A stretch of 64,000 nucleotides of DNA. Origin: CAIMUX01 sp964473865 (GTDB lineage Bacteria; Eisenbacteria; RBG-16-71-46; CAIMUX01). A program made the translations under genes and the position numbers. The stretch covers positions 62,001 through 126,000 of the forward strand of contig CAYYQN010000007.1 of NCBI GenBank assembly GCA_964473865.1. Direction: 5' to 3'. Below are positions 51,201-58,633 of this stretch, piece by piece; position 1 is the stretch's first letter, and each line of letters opens with the position of its first letter. The notes below the pieces were generated by a model, which worked only from the letters and a program-made list of their open reading frames with translations, made no database searches and was not told where the DNA came from.

Positions 51201-53567
51201 ATGCTCCCGTTGATCCGCGACTTCGGCGCAGCGACCATCGCCCTCACCATCGACGAATCGGGAATGGCTCGCACCGCCGAGCGCAAGCTGGCCGTCGCGC
51301 AGCGGATCCACGAGATCGCCACCCGGGAATACGGCCTGCTTCCCGACGCCCTCATCTTCGATGCCTTGACCTTCACGCTGGCCACGGGCGATGCCGAGAG
51401 CGCGAACACCGCGGTGGAGACGCTCGAGGGGATCCGGGCCATCAAGGCGGCGCTCCCCGGCACCCTGGCCTCGCTCGGCGTGTCCAATGTCTCCTACGGG
51501 TTCAAGCCCGCGGCCCGGGCGGTGCTGAACAGCGTCTTTCTCCACCATGCCGTACGCGCCGGGCTCGACATGGCGATTGTCAACCCCAAGCAGATCACGC
51601 CCTATGCGGAGGTCCCGCCGGAACCGCGGGAGCTGGCGGAGGATCTGTTGCTCAATCGCCGGCCCGACGCGGCCGCGCGCTTCATCCGCTTCTACGAGGG
51701 GGTGAAGACCGCGGCGGCGGCCGTCTCCGATCCGACGACCGGGCTGACTCCACCCGAGCGGCTGCGCTGGCGCGTCGGGCATCGCCAGCCGGAAGGGATC
51801 GAGCGAGACCTCGATGCCAGCGTGGGCGCCTTGGTGGCGGCGCGCGGCGGCCCCGCCGACTTCGCCACGCAACCGGACTACCGGTATCCCAACGCCGTCA
51901 CCACGGCGGCGGCCGTCGAGGTCTTGAACGGCACGCTCCTGCCCGCCATGAAGGAGGTCGGCGATCGTTTCGGATCGGGGGAGCTGATCCTGCCGTTCGT
52001 CCTGCAATCCGCCGAGGTGATGAAGAAGGCGGTGGGGCACCTGGGCCGCTACCTGGAGAAGACGGAGGGCTTGAGCAAGGGAACGGTGGTCCTGGCTACC
52101 GTCTACGGCGATGTGCATGACATCGGCAAGAATCTGATCCGGACGATCCTGGCCAACAACGGCTATGCGGTACAGGACCTCGGCAAGCAGGTCCCGGTGA
52201 ACGCGATTGTCGACGCGGCCGTGGAATGCCGCGCTGACGCCATCGGCCTGTCCGCCCTTCTGGTCTCGACGTCGCGCCAGATGCCGCTGGTCGTGCAGGA
52301 GCTCGATCGGCGCGGGCTGGCAATCCCGGTCCTGGTCGGAGGCGCAGCGATCAACCGCGAGTTCGGCCGGGAGATCGGCGTGGTGGAAGGAGGGCGCGCG
52401 TACGCCGGAGGCGTCCACTACTGCAAGGACGCCTTCGAGGGGCTCGCCTGCGTCGGGCGGCTGACGGAGGAGGCAGCGCGGCGACCGGGTTCGGCGCCAC
52501 CCCCACCCGCCAGGACTCAGCCGGCGCCCGGAGTCGCCTCCCCGGCCGCCTCCCCCGGGACCACTGCGGCCGTCGCCGGAGTCGCCTCCTCGGCCGCCTC
52601 TCCCGGGACCGTTCAGGCCGCCGCCTCTGTCACCGCTCAGGCCACGGCTCGAGTCGCACCCGCGTCCGCGATCGTGGCTCGCCGCGAAGACGTTCCTACT
52701 CCTCCCTTCTGGGGCCCGCGGACCGTGGCTTCGATGCCGCTGGACGAGGTCTTCGCACTCCTGGACGAGAAGAAGCTCTTCCGCTTGTCCTGGGGCGCGA
52801 AGAACAAGACCGGCGCGGAGTGGGAGACGCTGCACCGGGAGTTCTCCCGGCGGCTGCAAGAGATGAAGACCGCGGCACTCCGCAAGGGCTGGTTTGCGCC
52901 GAAGGGGATCTACGGCTACTTCCCGGTGGTGGCGGATGGGAACGATCTGGTCGTTCTGGACGGGCCGGATGCGCCCTCGGGCCTGGATGGCGGCTCCCGT
53001 GGCGGAGCACCCACGGTCCGCGAGAGTGTGGCGCAGCGCAACGCCTCCGCGCCTCCCCGAAGCCCCGTATCTCGGAACGGCCGGGCATCTGGGAGTGAGA
53101 CCCCGCCCCGGATCCGCTTCACCTTCCCCCGCCAGCCAGCGGACGAACGACTTTGTCTCGCCGACTACTTCCTGCCGGCCGGCTCACCGCAACCCGATGT
53201 CGCCGCCGTGCAGGTCGTGACGGTCGGCGGCAATGTGAGCGGACGCTTCGACGCCATGGACGCGCGAGATGAATACAGCGAGGCGTACTTCTTCCACGGC
53301 CTGGCGGTGCAGACCGCCGAGGCGGCCACCCTCCATCTGTTCGCGCGCATCCAGAAGGAGCTCGGCCTTCCCCCGGAGCGGGGCACGCGATACGCCTGGG
53401 GATACGGGGCACTGCCCGACGTCACGGAACATCGCAAGGTCTTCGCCTTGCTGCCGGCAGAAGCGGAACTGGGTCTCACGCTGACCTCGGCCGGACAGCT
53501 CGTGCCGGAGCACTCGACGGCGGCGTTGGTGGTGCATCATCCGGAAGCGAAGTACTTTCGGACGTGA
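48261..53567 (+). CDS. MetV-like/MetF/MetH fusion: methylenetetrahydrofolate reductase plus B12-dependent methionine synthase
   Basis: 1768 aa. Residues ~30-150 form a Cys-rich MTHFR C-terminal/MetV-type domain (CRMCGNCLLQ, CPMECPKGLRNGPCGGS). Residues ~180-475 are MetF-like (FVVTAEVAPPLS, NVLCLTGDH, FFQSNLVYD). After a linker, residues ~530-845 are the homocysteine domain with zinc ligands Cys758, Cys824 and Cys825 (LNCSTGPEP, GGCCGTTPEH). Residues 870-1150 bind methyl-folate (MLIGERLNAQGSKKMKELLL). Residues 1205-1400 are the cobalamin cap and binding domain with GDVHDIGKN (His1286 as cobalt ligand) and SALLVST. After an Ala/Ser/Pro linker, 1480-1768 is the reactivation domain with the SAM motif RYAWGY (1710-1715). 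All catalytic motifs I can check are present, so one chain may reduce CH2-THF and methylate homocysteine. Confidence 0.93.
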   Translation: MPGMTPGRRFQPAYYSFRRRSAGERLLALVERQAKGLAFGCRMCGNCLLQETAFICPMECPKGLRNGPCGGSTPEGCYVDPSRPCIWHRIYERAERMGRSSRLMEVLPPLDWSRVGADTWAEVCTRARRRGAGRALASFFGTRAARAAFWDGLFAEIRQPEWWRGDDRAHPAPPHPPASRLEEKLAAGQFVVTAEVAPPLSVAPDELIRTLQLLKSYIDAANFTDNPSATPRMSSLACSTIAVAQGVEPVMQIAARDRTRMGLQAEILGAAALGIRNVLCLTGDHSTLGPAPTGRMDIWDLDSIQMLWILRRMRDERQYLDGRPLRNPPRLFLGAAASPCASTPRIQALRELKKAHAGAQFFQSNLVYDVDAFEQYLEALDQNGTLALAPFLVGITPVRSARAAQAMALVPGVKIPSSLISRLERSRDPKEEGVQIALEILDRIKRLPGVAGAHLMAVGWELIVPRLVREAGLKELPAGAGARSEVSAGAGVGAVDGGGGVPGADIGGAGGTTHLRGLPTFADRPTEFADRRYLDLLSRKVAVFDGAMGTSIQQLRLEAADFGGERYVGCNDYLVLQKPEAIAAIHASFLEAGCDVIETCTFRANRLTMAEYGLQDEAPAINRAAAVLAREVADRFGAEGRHRFVAGSMGPSGKLPGSSDPDLSDVSFPELADVFREQAEALIAGGCDLLLLETSQDLLEVKAAILGIQHAFARTGRKIPLQVQVTLDANGRMLLGTDIAAVLASLERMPVDVLGLNCSTGPEPMRAPLAYLGENSSRPISCLPNAGLPVNVNGEAVYPLAPEEFARELVDFVERFGLNAVGGCCGTTPEHTRRLAEALSGRSPRPRTQPPKALVASGMTAVSLTQDPPPMLIGERLNAQGSKKMKELLLAEDLDGIAALGREQIAGGAHTLDICMAMTERRDEAYLMSRVVRTLSQTAEAPLVIDTTEAEVLEAALLAAPGRIIVNAVNMENGRDRLDRMLPLIRDFGAATIALTIDESGMARTAERKLAVAQRIHEIATREYGLLPDALIFDALTFTLATGDAESANTAVETLEGIRAIKAALPGTLASLGVSNVSYGFKPAARAVLNSVFLHHAVRAGLDMAIVNPKQITPYAEVPPEPRELAEDLLLNRRPDAAARFIRFYEGVKTAAAAVSDPTTGLTPPERLRWRVGHRQPEGIERDLDASVGALVAARGGPADFATQPDYRYPNAVTTAAAVEVLNGTLLPAMKEVGDRFGSGELILPFVLQSAEVMKKAVGHLGRYLEKTEGLSKGTVVLATVYGDVHDIGKNLIRTILANNGYAVQDLGKQVPVNAIVDAAVECRADAIGLSALLVSTSRQMPLVVQELDRRGLAIPVLVGGAAINREFGREIGVVEGGRAYAGGVHYCKDAFEGLACVGRLTEEAARRPGSAPPPPARTQPAPGVASPAASPGTTAAVAGVASSAASPGTVQAAASVTAQATARVAPASAIVARREDVPTPPFWGPRTVASMPLDEVFALLDEKKLFRLSWGAKNKTGAEWETLHREFSRRLQEMKTAALRKGWFAPKGIYGYFPVVADGNDLVVLDGPDAPSGLDGGSRGGAPTVRESVAQRNASAPPRSPVSRNGRASGSETPPRIRFTFPRQPADERLCLADYFLPAGSPQPDVAAVQVVTVGGNVSGRFDAMDARDEYSEAYFFHGLAVQTAEAATLHLFARIQKELGLPPERGTRYAWGYGALPDVTEHRKVFALLPAEAELGLTLTSAGQLVPEHSTAALVVHHPEAKYFRT

Positions 53568-53592
53568 ACGCCGCCGGAGCGGTAGACCGAAA

Positions 53593-53622
53593 ACCCCGGT
53601 CCTCGATCGGGAGGACCGGGGT
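53593..53622. terminator. Terminator between the MetF-MetH gene and the Cys-rich repeat gene
   Basis: ACCCCGGTCCTC (53593-53604) pairs perfectly with GAGGACCGGGGT (53611-53622) around a 6-base loop. An A-run at 53590-53593 gives a U-run for the minus-strand transcript, so it should stop both convergent genes. Confidence 0.85.
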
Positions 53623-53673
53623 CTTGCTCTCCGGCAGAGCCGGCCTCAGACCGGGCTCGCTCCGGGCTCCCGA

Positions 53674-54870
53674 CTATCGGTAGTTGTTCTTGATCTGCCC
53701 CCAGCTCCGACGCTCGACCGGAAGCGGCAGGCAAGTCGCCACAGCGCACGGCACGTCCGAGCCCAGCCAGCTGAACCCGCACGCGCCCTGGGAGGTAACC
53801 AGACAAACGCCGGTAGCCGGATTGCAGCAGGCACCCGCAGGTTGCGGCGACGCGCAGGTCTCCGCTTCGCACGGCACATTCACGCCAAGCCAGTCGAAGG
53901 CGCAGGCCGCCTGCGCGGTGATTACACAGTCGCCGGTGGCAGGATCGCAGCACGCACCTTCGGGCGGCGGCGGCGCGCAGATCTCGACGCTGCAGACGAC
54001 ACCCGCCCCAAGCCACGCAAACTCGCAGGCAGCCTCGGTTGTCACTGCACAGCTGCCGCTGCCGGGATCGCAGCATGCCCCCTCCGGCGGCGGCGGCGGC
54101 GAGCAGGTCTCGACGCTGCAGACGACACCCGCCCCAAGCCAGTCAAACCCGCAGGCGGCCTCGGTCGTAACCGCACAGCTGCCGCTGCCGGGATCGCAGC
54201 ATGCGCCGGTCGGCGGCGGGTCGCCGGCGCTGGCCCACTCCTCGAACCCGTCATTGCTGGAGTACTGCCCCCCGTGGGCCCCGAACTCGGAGAAGAGATA
54301 GAAGTACTCGTCCGCGTGGCCCGCGAACAGGCTGTAAGGCAGCCAGGCAACCATGTCGCTCTCACCGCTTCCGGCGTCCAGTCCGTAGTTCAGGAGAATC
54401 CAGTTGTCCGCGCCCAGGTCGTAGATCAGCTCCGCGTGGGCGCTCAGCTGCTCCAGCGTGTTGTACGTGCCGATCGGCGCGACGAAGACCTTCAGCCGGT
54501 CGAGCGAAAGCAGCGGCCGGGCGGACTGCTGGTTGATGTCCAGCAGGAACCGGATCGACGTCACGCCGTTGAGGTCGGCCACCCCAAACTGGCTGACCTG
54601 CGTGGCCCGGGTCCAGAGGCCCGCCTTCTCGTCCATGGTATAGGGGCCATCGGAGTTCACGCCCTTCTCCGTCCCGTTGGCCTGGATGCGCACAAACGGA
54701 TCGAAGATCCCGGTTCCGGCACCGTGGGTCTCCTGGATGAAGAATGCGGCACCGATGCTGCCGGAAGCTCCTGGCGTGGTGAGGTCCAGGACCGCCGCTG
54801 AAACCGGAATCGCGAGGAGTGACAGGAGACAGGCGGCGGAGAGGGTAGCCGACATCGACGATCTGCGCAT
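53674..54870 (-). CDS. Secreted protein with four Cys-rich GACC repeats and WGQIKNNYR C-terminus
   Basis: 398 aa. Signal peptide (LSAACLLSLLAIPVSAAV), then a globular part at about 27-215 of unknown fold. Four repeats of ~35 residues follow at 222-256, 264-298, 305-339 and 346-380, each starting GACC and holding six cysteines (CC, then C at +8, +16, +27, +32). Pro-rich linkers separate them. Repeats 1 and 2 are nearly identical; 3 and 4 diverge, which suggests stepwise duplication. The chain ends SWGQIKNNYR, resembling short Trp-Gly-x-Ile-Lys-x-x-Tyr-Arg tails I recall on exported proteins of FCB-type candidate phyla. A secretion or anchoring tag is possible, but that is inference. Confidence 0.8.
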   Translation of the reverse strand: MRRSSMSATLSAACLLSLLAIPVSAAVLDLTTPGASGSIGAAFFIQETHGAGTGIFDPFVRIQANGTEKGVNSDGPYTMDEKAGLWTRATQVSQFGVADLNGVTSIRFLLDINQQSARPLLSLDRLKVFVAPIGTYNTLEQLSAHAELIYDLGADNWILLNYGLDAGSGESDMVAWLPYSLFAGHADEYFYLFSEFGAHGGQYSSNDGFEEWASAGDPPPTGACCDPGSGSCAVTTEAACGFDWLGAGVVCSVETCSPPPPPEGACCDPGSGSCAVTTEAACEFAWLGAGVVCSVEICAPPPPEGACCDPATGDCVITAQAACAFDWLGVNVPCEAETCASPQPAGACCNPATGVCLVTSQGACGFSWLGSDVPCAVATCLPLPVERRSWGQIKNNYR

Positions 54871-55004
54871 GGAAACACCTTCGCTGGTTGGGCTGCGGAG
54901 GACTCACCTCCGGCCGTCCAGGTCCTCTGATGACTTCCGAGGAGTCCGGCGCGAATCCGAATACTCGATCGTGTCGCCAGGTTCTCGGTCCCATCCCCAT
55001 CGGC

Positions 55005-55059
55005 ATTGTACCAGAACTTCTCCATAAAGAAATTCCTTCTTTATGGTACTCATTTCTGG
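55005..55059 (-). promoter_or_regulatory. A+T-rich nested dyad with adjacent -10-like box
   Basis: CCATAAAGAA (55022-55031) and TTCTTTATGG (55037-55046) form a perfect 10-base inverted repeat; CCAGAA (55011-55016) and TTCTGG (55054-55059) form a second outer dyad with nearly the same centre. On the minus strand TACAAT (55010-55005) follows, a good -10 box whose -35 region would lie within the dyad. It may be an operator for the Cys-rich repeat gene (ATG 54870) or a terminator hairpin for the esterase ending at 55156. The rest of 54871-55155 shows nothing else. Confidence 0.55.
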
Positions 55060-55155
55060 CCCTCCTGCTGAGACTGGAAGGCTTCCCGTTGCGTCGATTG
55101 CGGGCCAGAATGAGAACGACAGGTGCGGATTCTCCGTCTCAGGTCCCGCGCGACT

Positions 55156-56001
55156 TTACTCCCTCGGCAAGAGGAACCGGATCCCGTCGTACAGCGCGGT
55201 CGGCATCGCTCCGACATGTCCGGCGCCGCCGATGATCTCCGCCTTCAGGTCGGGCGCCCCAAACCCCATTTCGCGCAGGGCGTCCCGCAGGATGCCGTAT
55301 CCCTTCAGCATCTCCCACGACTCATCCGCCCCCACCGATAGGTAGATGCGGGTGTCCGGGGCCAGCCGTTCCGGCGGCGTCTTCGCAAACGCGAAGGCCA
55401 GATCGTAAGCGTTCCACCACAGCGAGGGGCTGCCGAGCAGGTAGTACCGAAAGAGCGACGGATCGTGGGCCAGGATATGGACCCCCAGAAGGCTGCCCAG
55501 GGAGTAGCCGGCGAACCCTCTACGCGCCGGGTCGCTGGGGTACTCTGAGTCGATGCGCGGGATCAACTCCGTCTTCAGGAACGTGACGAACTGCGCCGCG
55601 CCGCCCGCCAGCTCGATCGCCGGCGCGTAGGTGTTCTCCTTCGAGTAGCCATCGGTGGGCGGGGCGGGAGTGAAGTCCCTTGTCCTCCCCATCGCCCACT
55701 CGTTCATGTCGGTCCCCTGGGCGATTCCCACCAGGATGAACGGCTCCGTCAGCCGGCCCATGCCCAGAAGCCTCGGTAGCGACTTGAGGTAGTCGCCCAG
55801 GACGAACCAGTCGGTGCAGTAGAGGACCGGATACCTCTTGGCTTCCCCCGCGGCTGCGGCCGGTAGTACGACCTCAACCGAGTAGCGAGCCTCCACCGCC
55901 CTGGAATCGACCTCGAACCGTTGGACGTCTACCTGCCCGCGGCTGATCCCGGTGACGACCAGCAGGCATCCCACACTCAGCACTAGCCTCAGCGTCCTCA
56001 T
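55156..56001 (-). CDS. Exported esterase D-like alpha/beta hydrolase
   Basis: 281 aa from ATG 56001, which has a GGAGGAAA site. Signal peptide (RLVLSVGCLLVVTGISRGQ), then an alpha/beta hydrolase of the putative esterase family (PF00756): YPVLYCTDWFVLGDYLKSLP, PFILVGIAQG, ELIPRIDSEYPSDPARRGFA. The nucleophile elbow is GYSLGS and the candidate catalytic His is in GGAGHVGAMPTALYDGI. Relatives act on acyl esters, siderophore esters or glycan acetyl/feruloyl groups, so the substrate is open. It is divergent from the 56222 gene with a 220-base gap. Confidence 0.85.
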   Translation of the reverse strand: MRTLRLVLSVGCLLVVTGISRGQVDVQRFEVDSRAVEARYSVEVVLPAAAAGEAKRYPVLYCTDWFVLGDYLKSLPRLLGMGRLTEPFILVGIAQGTDMNEWAMGRTRDFTPAPPTDGYSKENTYAPAIELAGGAAQFVTFLKTELIPRIDSEYPSDPARRGFAGYSLGSLLGVHILAHDPSLFRYYLLGSPSLWWNAYDLAFAFAKTPPERLAPDTRIYLSVGADESWEMLKGYGILRDALREMGFGAPDLKAEIIGGAGHVGAMPTALYDGIRFLLPRE

Positions 56002-56221
56002 GATTTCCTCCCATGCCGCACGACACCGACCGACCCTGCCGCACATTCTACCGGCGACGGGGCGCGGGCGAACGGTGTCGGCGTACGTCATGCCCGGCCG
56101 GAATTCGCGAATCGAAGAACTACCGGCAGTCGGGCCGGGTGCCAGCAGGGCGCTGGACCCGTGCCCTCGCCAGAGGTTACCCTGGCCTCATCTGCTGCCG
56201 GGGGAACGAGGGGAGGTTGCC

Positions 56222-57019
56222 ATGCGCGGGCACGCTCACTCCTTGGCGCTGGTTCTGGTGGTGTTCCTGGGATTGGGGATCCCGAGCTGCGGCCGCCACC
56301 AGGATCCCTTGTCGCCACCGCCGACGGCACCGGAGGCCTGGATCTACCCCGACACGCTGGCTCCCTTGCCGCCTGATGTCCGCCACCAGCGGTTGGCCCG
56401 CTTCCGGGCCCGGAACCCCACGGTTGACGCCAGCATGGATGCCTACGGCCGACCTGCGCCGGCGTCCCATCCCAGACCGCCGGCCGAAGAGTGCGTCCCG
56501 GACAGCGCCGAGGCGGTTGCCGTGGCGAGGGGATTCCTGGACCGGAATCGCGAGTTCTTCTACATCGCCGGAGACCTGCCTCCGGTGGAAACGGCCTTCC
56601 ACCCGCCCGACGGCCCCTGGAGGATCGACTTCGGCCTGCAGACGGTCGCTGGTATCCCCGTCCATGGAACCGGCATCCAGATCTCCCTCGTCCGGTTTGT
56701 ATACGCAGCGGGCGGCGGCCACTATCCTGCGGTCCGGATTCCGGCTTCGGCCGGGCTCAGCCCCGAGGAAGCGCAGGCCCGAGTGCCGGCGGACGTCCTC
56801 TTCCATTGCTGGAGTCCGGTGCAGATCGTCGTGCGCCCCGGGCCGGGTCTGATGGTCTATCCCTGGCCGACCGACGTGCAGCAGCTGGACGGGCCCCTCA
56901 CCTACCGCTACATCTACCGCTTCTGGTACGACGACGCGGACGGTCAGAGTTGGCAGGCGATCGCGGTGGACGCCATGACCGGCGAGAAGCTCGGGACGAT
57001 CTGGTCGGTGCTCTGCTGA
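56222..57019 (+). CDS. Lipoprotein resembling a stand-alone thermolysin-type propeptide (FTP/PepSY)
   Basis: 265 aa from ATG 56222 with a GGGGAGG site. Lipobox GIPSC ends a clear signal. The mature part has AVAVARGFLDRNREFFYIAG, WRIDFGLQTVAGIPVHGTGI and a late YRYIYRFWYDDADGQSWQAI followed by VDAMTGEKLGTIW. QTVAGIPVHG and AMTGEKLG resemble the FTP and PepSY parts of fungalysin/thermolysin propeptides, but no peptidase (HExxH) is attached. It may inhibit or fold a separate protease. The match is by eye and modest. The 57020-57322 stretch that follows holds only a promoter candidate. Confidence 0.6.
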   Translation: MRGHAHSLALVLVVFLGLGIPSCGRHQDPLSPPPTAPEAWIYPDTLAPLPPDVRHQRLARFRARNPTVDASMDAYGRPAPASHPRPPAEECVPDSAEAVAVARGFLDRNREFFYIAGDLPPVETAFHPPDGPWRIDFGLQTVAGIPVHGTGIQISLVRFVYAAGGGHYPAVRIPASAGLSPEEAQARVPADVLFHCWSPVQIVVRPGPGLMVYPWPTDVQQLDGPLTYRYIYRFWYDDADGQSWQAIAVDAMTGEKLGTIWSVLC

Positions 57020-57220
57020 GGAACGGAACCTCTCTGACCTGCCGATCCGGCGGTCAACGCCGCCGGGAGATCCACCCGGCGATGTCGAGCCGGCCGGCTT
57101 CTCCCGGTTCGACCGAAGCGAGCCTCTCCGAGAGAGAGTCGGTCGCCACCCCGCAGCGTCCAACGATCGTGCCGCGTCCCGCCGGCGCGGGTGCTCGGCT
57201 CTTCCGGCTTCGGTTCGCGG

Positions 57221-57247
57221 ATGACCTGCCGAATATCGAGGTATACT
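57221..57247 (+). promoter_or_regulatory. Candidate promoter for the 57323 gene
   Basis: TATACT (57242-57247) is a near-consensus -10 box about 75 bases before the ATG at 57323. The best -35 partner is ATGACC (57221-57226) with a short 15-base spacer. No other signal was seen in the gene-free 57020-57322 stretch. Confidence 0.35.
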
Positions 57248-57322
57248 GGAACCGGCGGCAACGTTCGTGGTGGGAGCAGGGCGGTCCAACGGACGCGTCC
57301 TGACCTCGGAGGAGCCGGGTCC

Positions 57323-57994
57323 ATGCAACTTCCCTCTGTAATCGCTCTCCCCGGTGCCGAGAACCGCCTTGAGGCGGTCCTGGCCGGGCCGGAGTCTGCG
57401 AAGATCCGGAGACGGACAGGGCGCCGGTCCGTCCCGGGTGCATGGCTCGCGTTCGTCACTCTCACCGGCCTCTGGTGCCTGTCCGCCCCAACCCCGGCAC
57501 AGGCGGAGCTTCCGCTCGCTCTATCCGGTCCCCTTCGGATCGGCACCGCACCCGCCACCCCGCGCCCCCGCTTCGCCGCGGGAGACACAGTCGAGATCGT
57601 GGCGCGGCGGTTTCGTCCCTTGAGTCCGCAGTGGACTCTCCCCCTCCCGTCGCACTGGACGAGCCCGGCGTCGGCGCCGCCCCTCCATCGTTCCTATGCC
57701 TACCGCACCGCAACGCGCCCGCGCCTCTACGAGAGGCCGCGCGCCATTCGCGCGCTGTACGGCGCCGACCGGGTGGCTGGAACGGCGGCCGCCGTCGGCG
57801 GTCTGGGCATGGTCGGCGGACTGTGGGGCGAAAAGACGGCCGGATATCTCATGGGCGCCGGCGCGGTCCTGGGCGCGCTCTGGGGAGGGACGCTTGGCGC
57901 GGACAACCCCGGACTGCGGATCGGCGTCGCGCCGGAGCGATTCGACCCGGAGTCGGGGCGGCGCTCCGAGCGGATCGTCGTGAAGGAGCGTTGA
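57323..57994 (+). CDS. Hypothetical exported protein with Gly-rich hydrophobic segment
   Basis: Not recognised. 223 aa from ATG 57323, which has GGAGGAG 9 bases upstream. A basic n-region (KIRRRTGRR) and hydrophobic stretch (VPGAWLAFVTLTGLWCLSAP) look like a late signal peptide ending near residue 62. The middle is Pro/Arg-rich. A Gly-rich hydrophobic segment (VAGTAAAVGGLGMVGGLWGE ... MGAGAVLGALWGGTLGADN) resembles glycine-zipper membrane segments of outer-membrane proteins. Good codon periodicity and a strong ribosome-binding site support a real gene. A 7-base dyad at 58037-58065 may end its transcript. Confidence 0.6.
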   Translation: MQLPSVIALPGAENRLEAVLAGPESAKIRRRTGRRSVPGAWLAFVTLTGLWCLSAPTPAQAELPLALSGPLRIGTAPATPRPRFAAGDTVEIVARRFRPLSPQWTLPLPSHWTSPASAPPLHRSYAYRTATRPRLYERPRAIRALYGADRVAGTAAAVGGLGMVGGLWGEKTAGYLMGAGAVLGALWGGTLGADNPGLRIGVAPERFDPESGRRSERIVVKER

Positions 57995-58248
57995 AACCTT
58001 CAGGCCTGCGCCGGCGTCGATAGCGCGTGCGACATTCTTGAACGGGAGGGGATCTGAAGTTCAAGTTCTGAGCAGCGGCGCGTATCCGTGATGTCGGTCC
58101 CCCGTCGCCTCGCCGCCCTCGCACGTCCGGACGGGTCCGATTCGCTCCTCGGCCACCGCTACGTGATCGGCGACACAAGGAGGGTCGATCCCCGGCCGGC
58201 GCCACAACGGGTACCTTGCTCGGCTGCGCTTCGGACGCGATGGTGGGT
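57995..58248. other. Gene-free stretch after the 57323 gene
   Basis: No frame here looks like a gene: the open frames have no ribosome-binding site, motif or codon periodicity. The only structure seen is the dyad at 58037-58065. Repeat copy A begins at 58249, and the stretch between it and the orphan gene (58378-58633) also shows no gene. Confidence 0.6.
58037..58065 (+). terminator. Weak terminator-like dyad after the 57323 gene
   Basis: CTTGAAC (58037-58043) and GTTCAAG (58059-58065) form a 7-base dyad with a 15-base loop, about 45 bases past the stop. There is no U-run, so this is tentative. Confidence 0.3.
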
Positions 58249-58377
58249 GGGTGCGCGACGAGAGTCCGGCGTATGCGGCGTTCAACCCGCGCCGGCCGCC
58301 AGCAAGGTGCTGAAGAGCCCAGCCAGGTCCGCGCGGAGGGAACGGCGCGGACAACTGGCCCCGGGGCGAGTTCGCTG
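58249..58377. repeat. Palindrome-containing repeat element, copy A
   Basis: Shares an outer block (GGGTGCGCGA ... TATGCGG, 58249-58283) and a 52-base core (58326-58377) with copy B at 58935-59040. The cores differ at 8 of 52 positions. Each core holds the palindrome AACT-n-GCCCCGGGGC-n-AGTT. The distance between outer block and core is 23 bases longer in copy A. The two copies are in the same orientation and flank the small gene at 58634. Confidence 0.8.
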
Positions 58378-58633
58378 GGCAGGAGAGTGAGGACGCTTGT
58401 TCCCGCTCGGCTGCATTCAAGACGGATCCGACCTCAGTCCCCGGCCCAGTCCAACTCGGAGGGCTTGAAGCCCCGCCGCCGCACGGTCCTGAGCGCCGGC
58501 GGATGCCCCGGAGGCGGCATAGCCTCCCTTGGGGCGAGGGGCCCTTCAAGTCGTCTGCGCCGTTGGGGTATCGTCTACGGAGAGCCGGTGGCGGCGATCG
58601 TCGCGGGGCGGAAGCTGGACCAGAGGATGGGTC

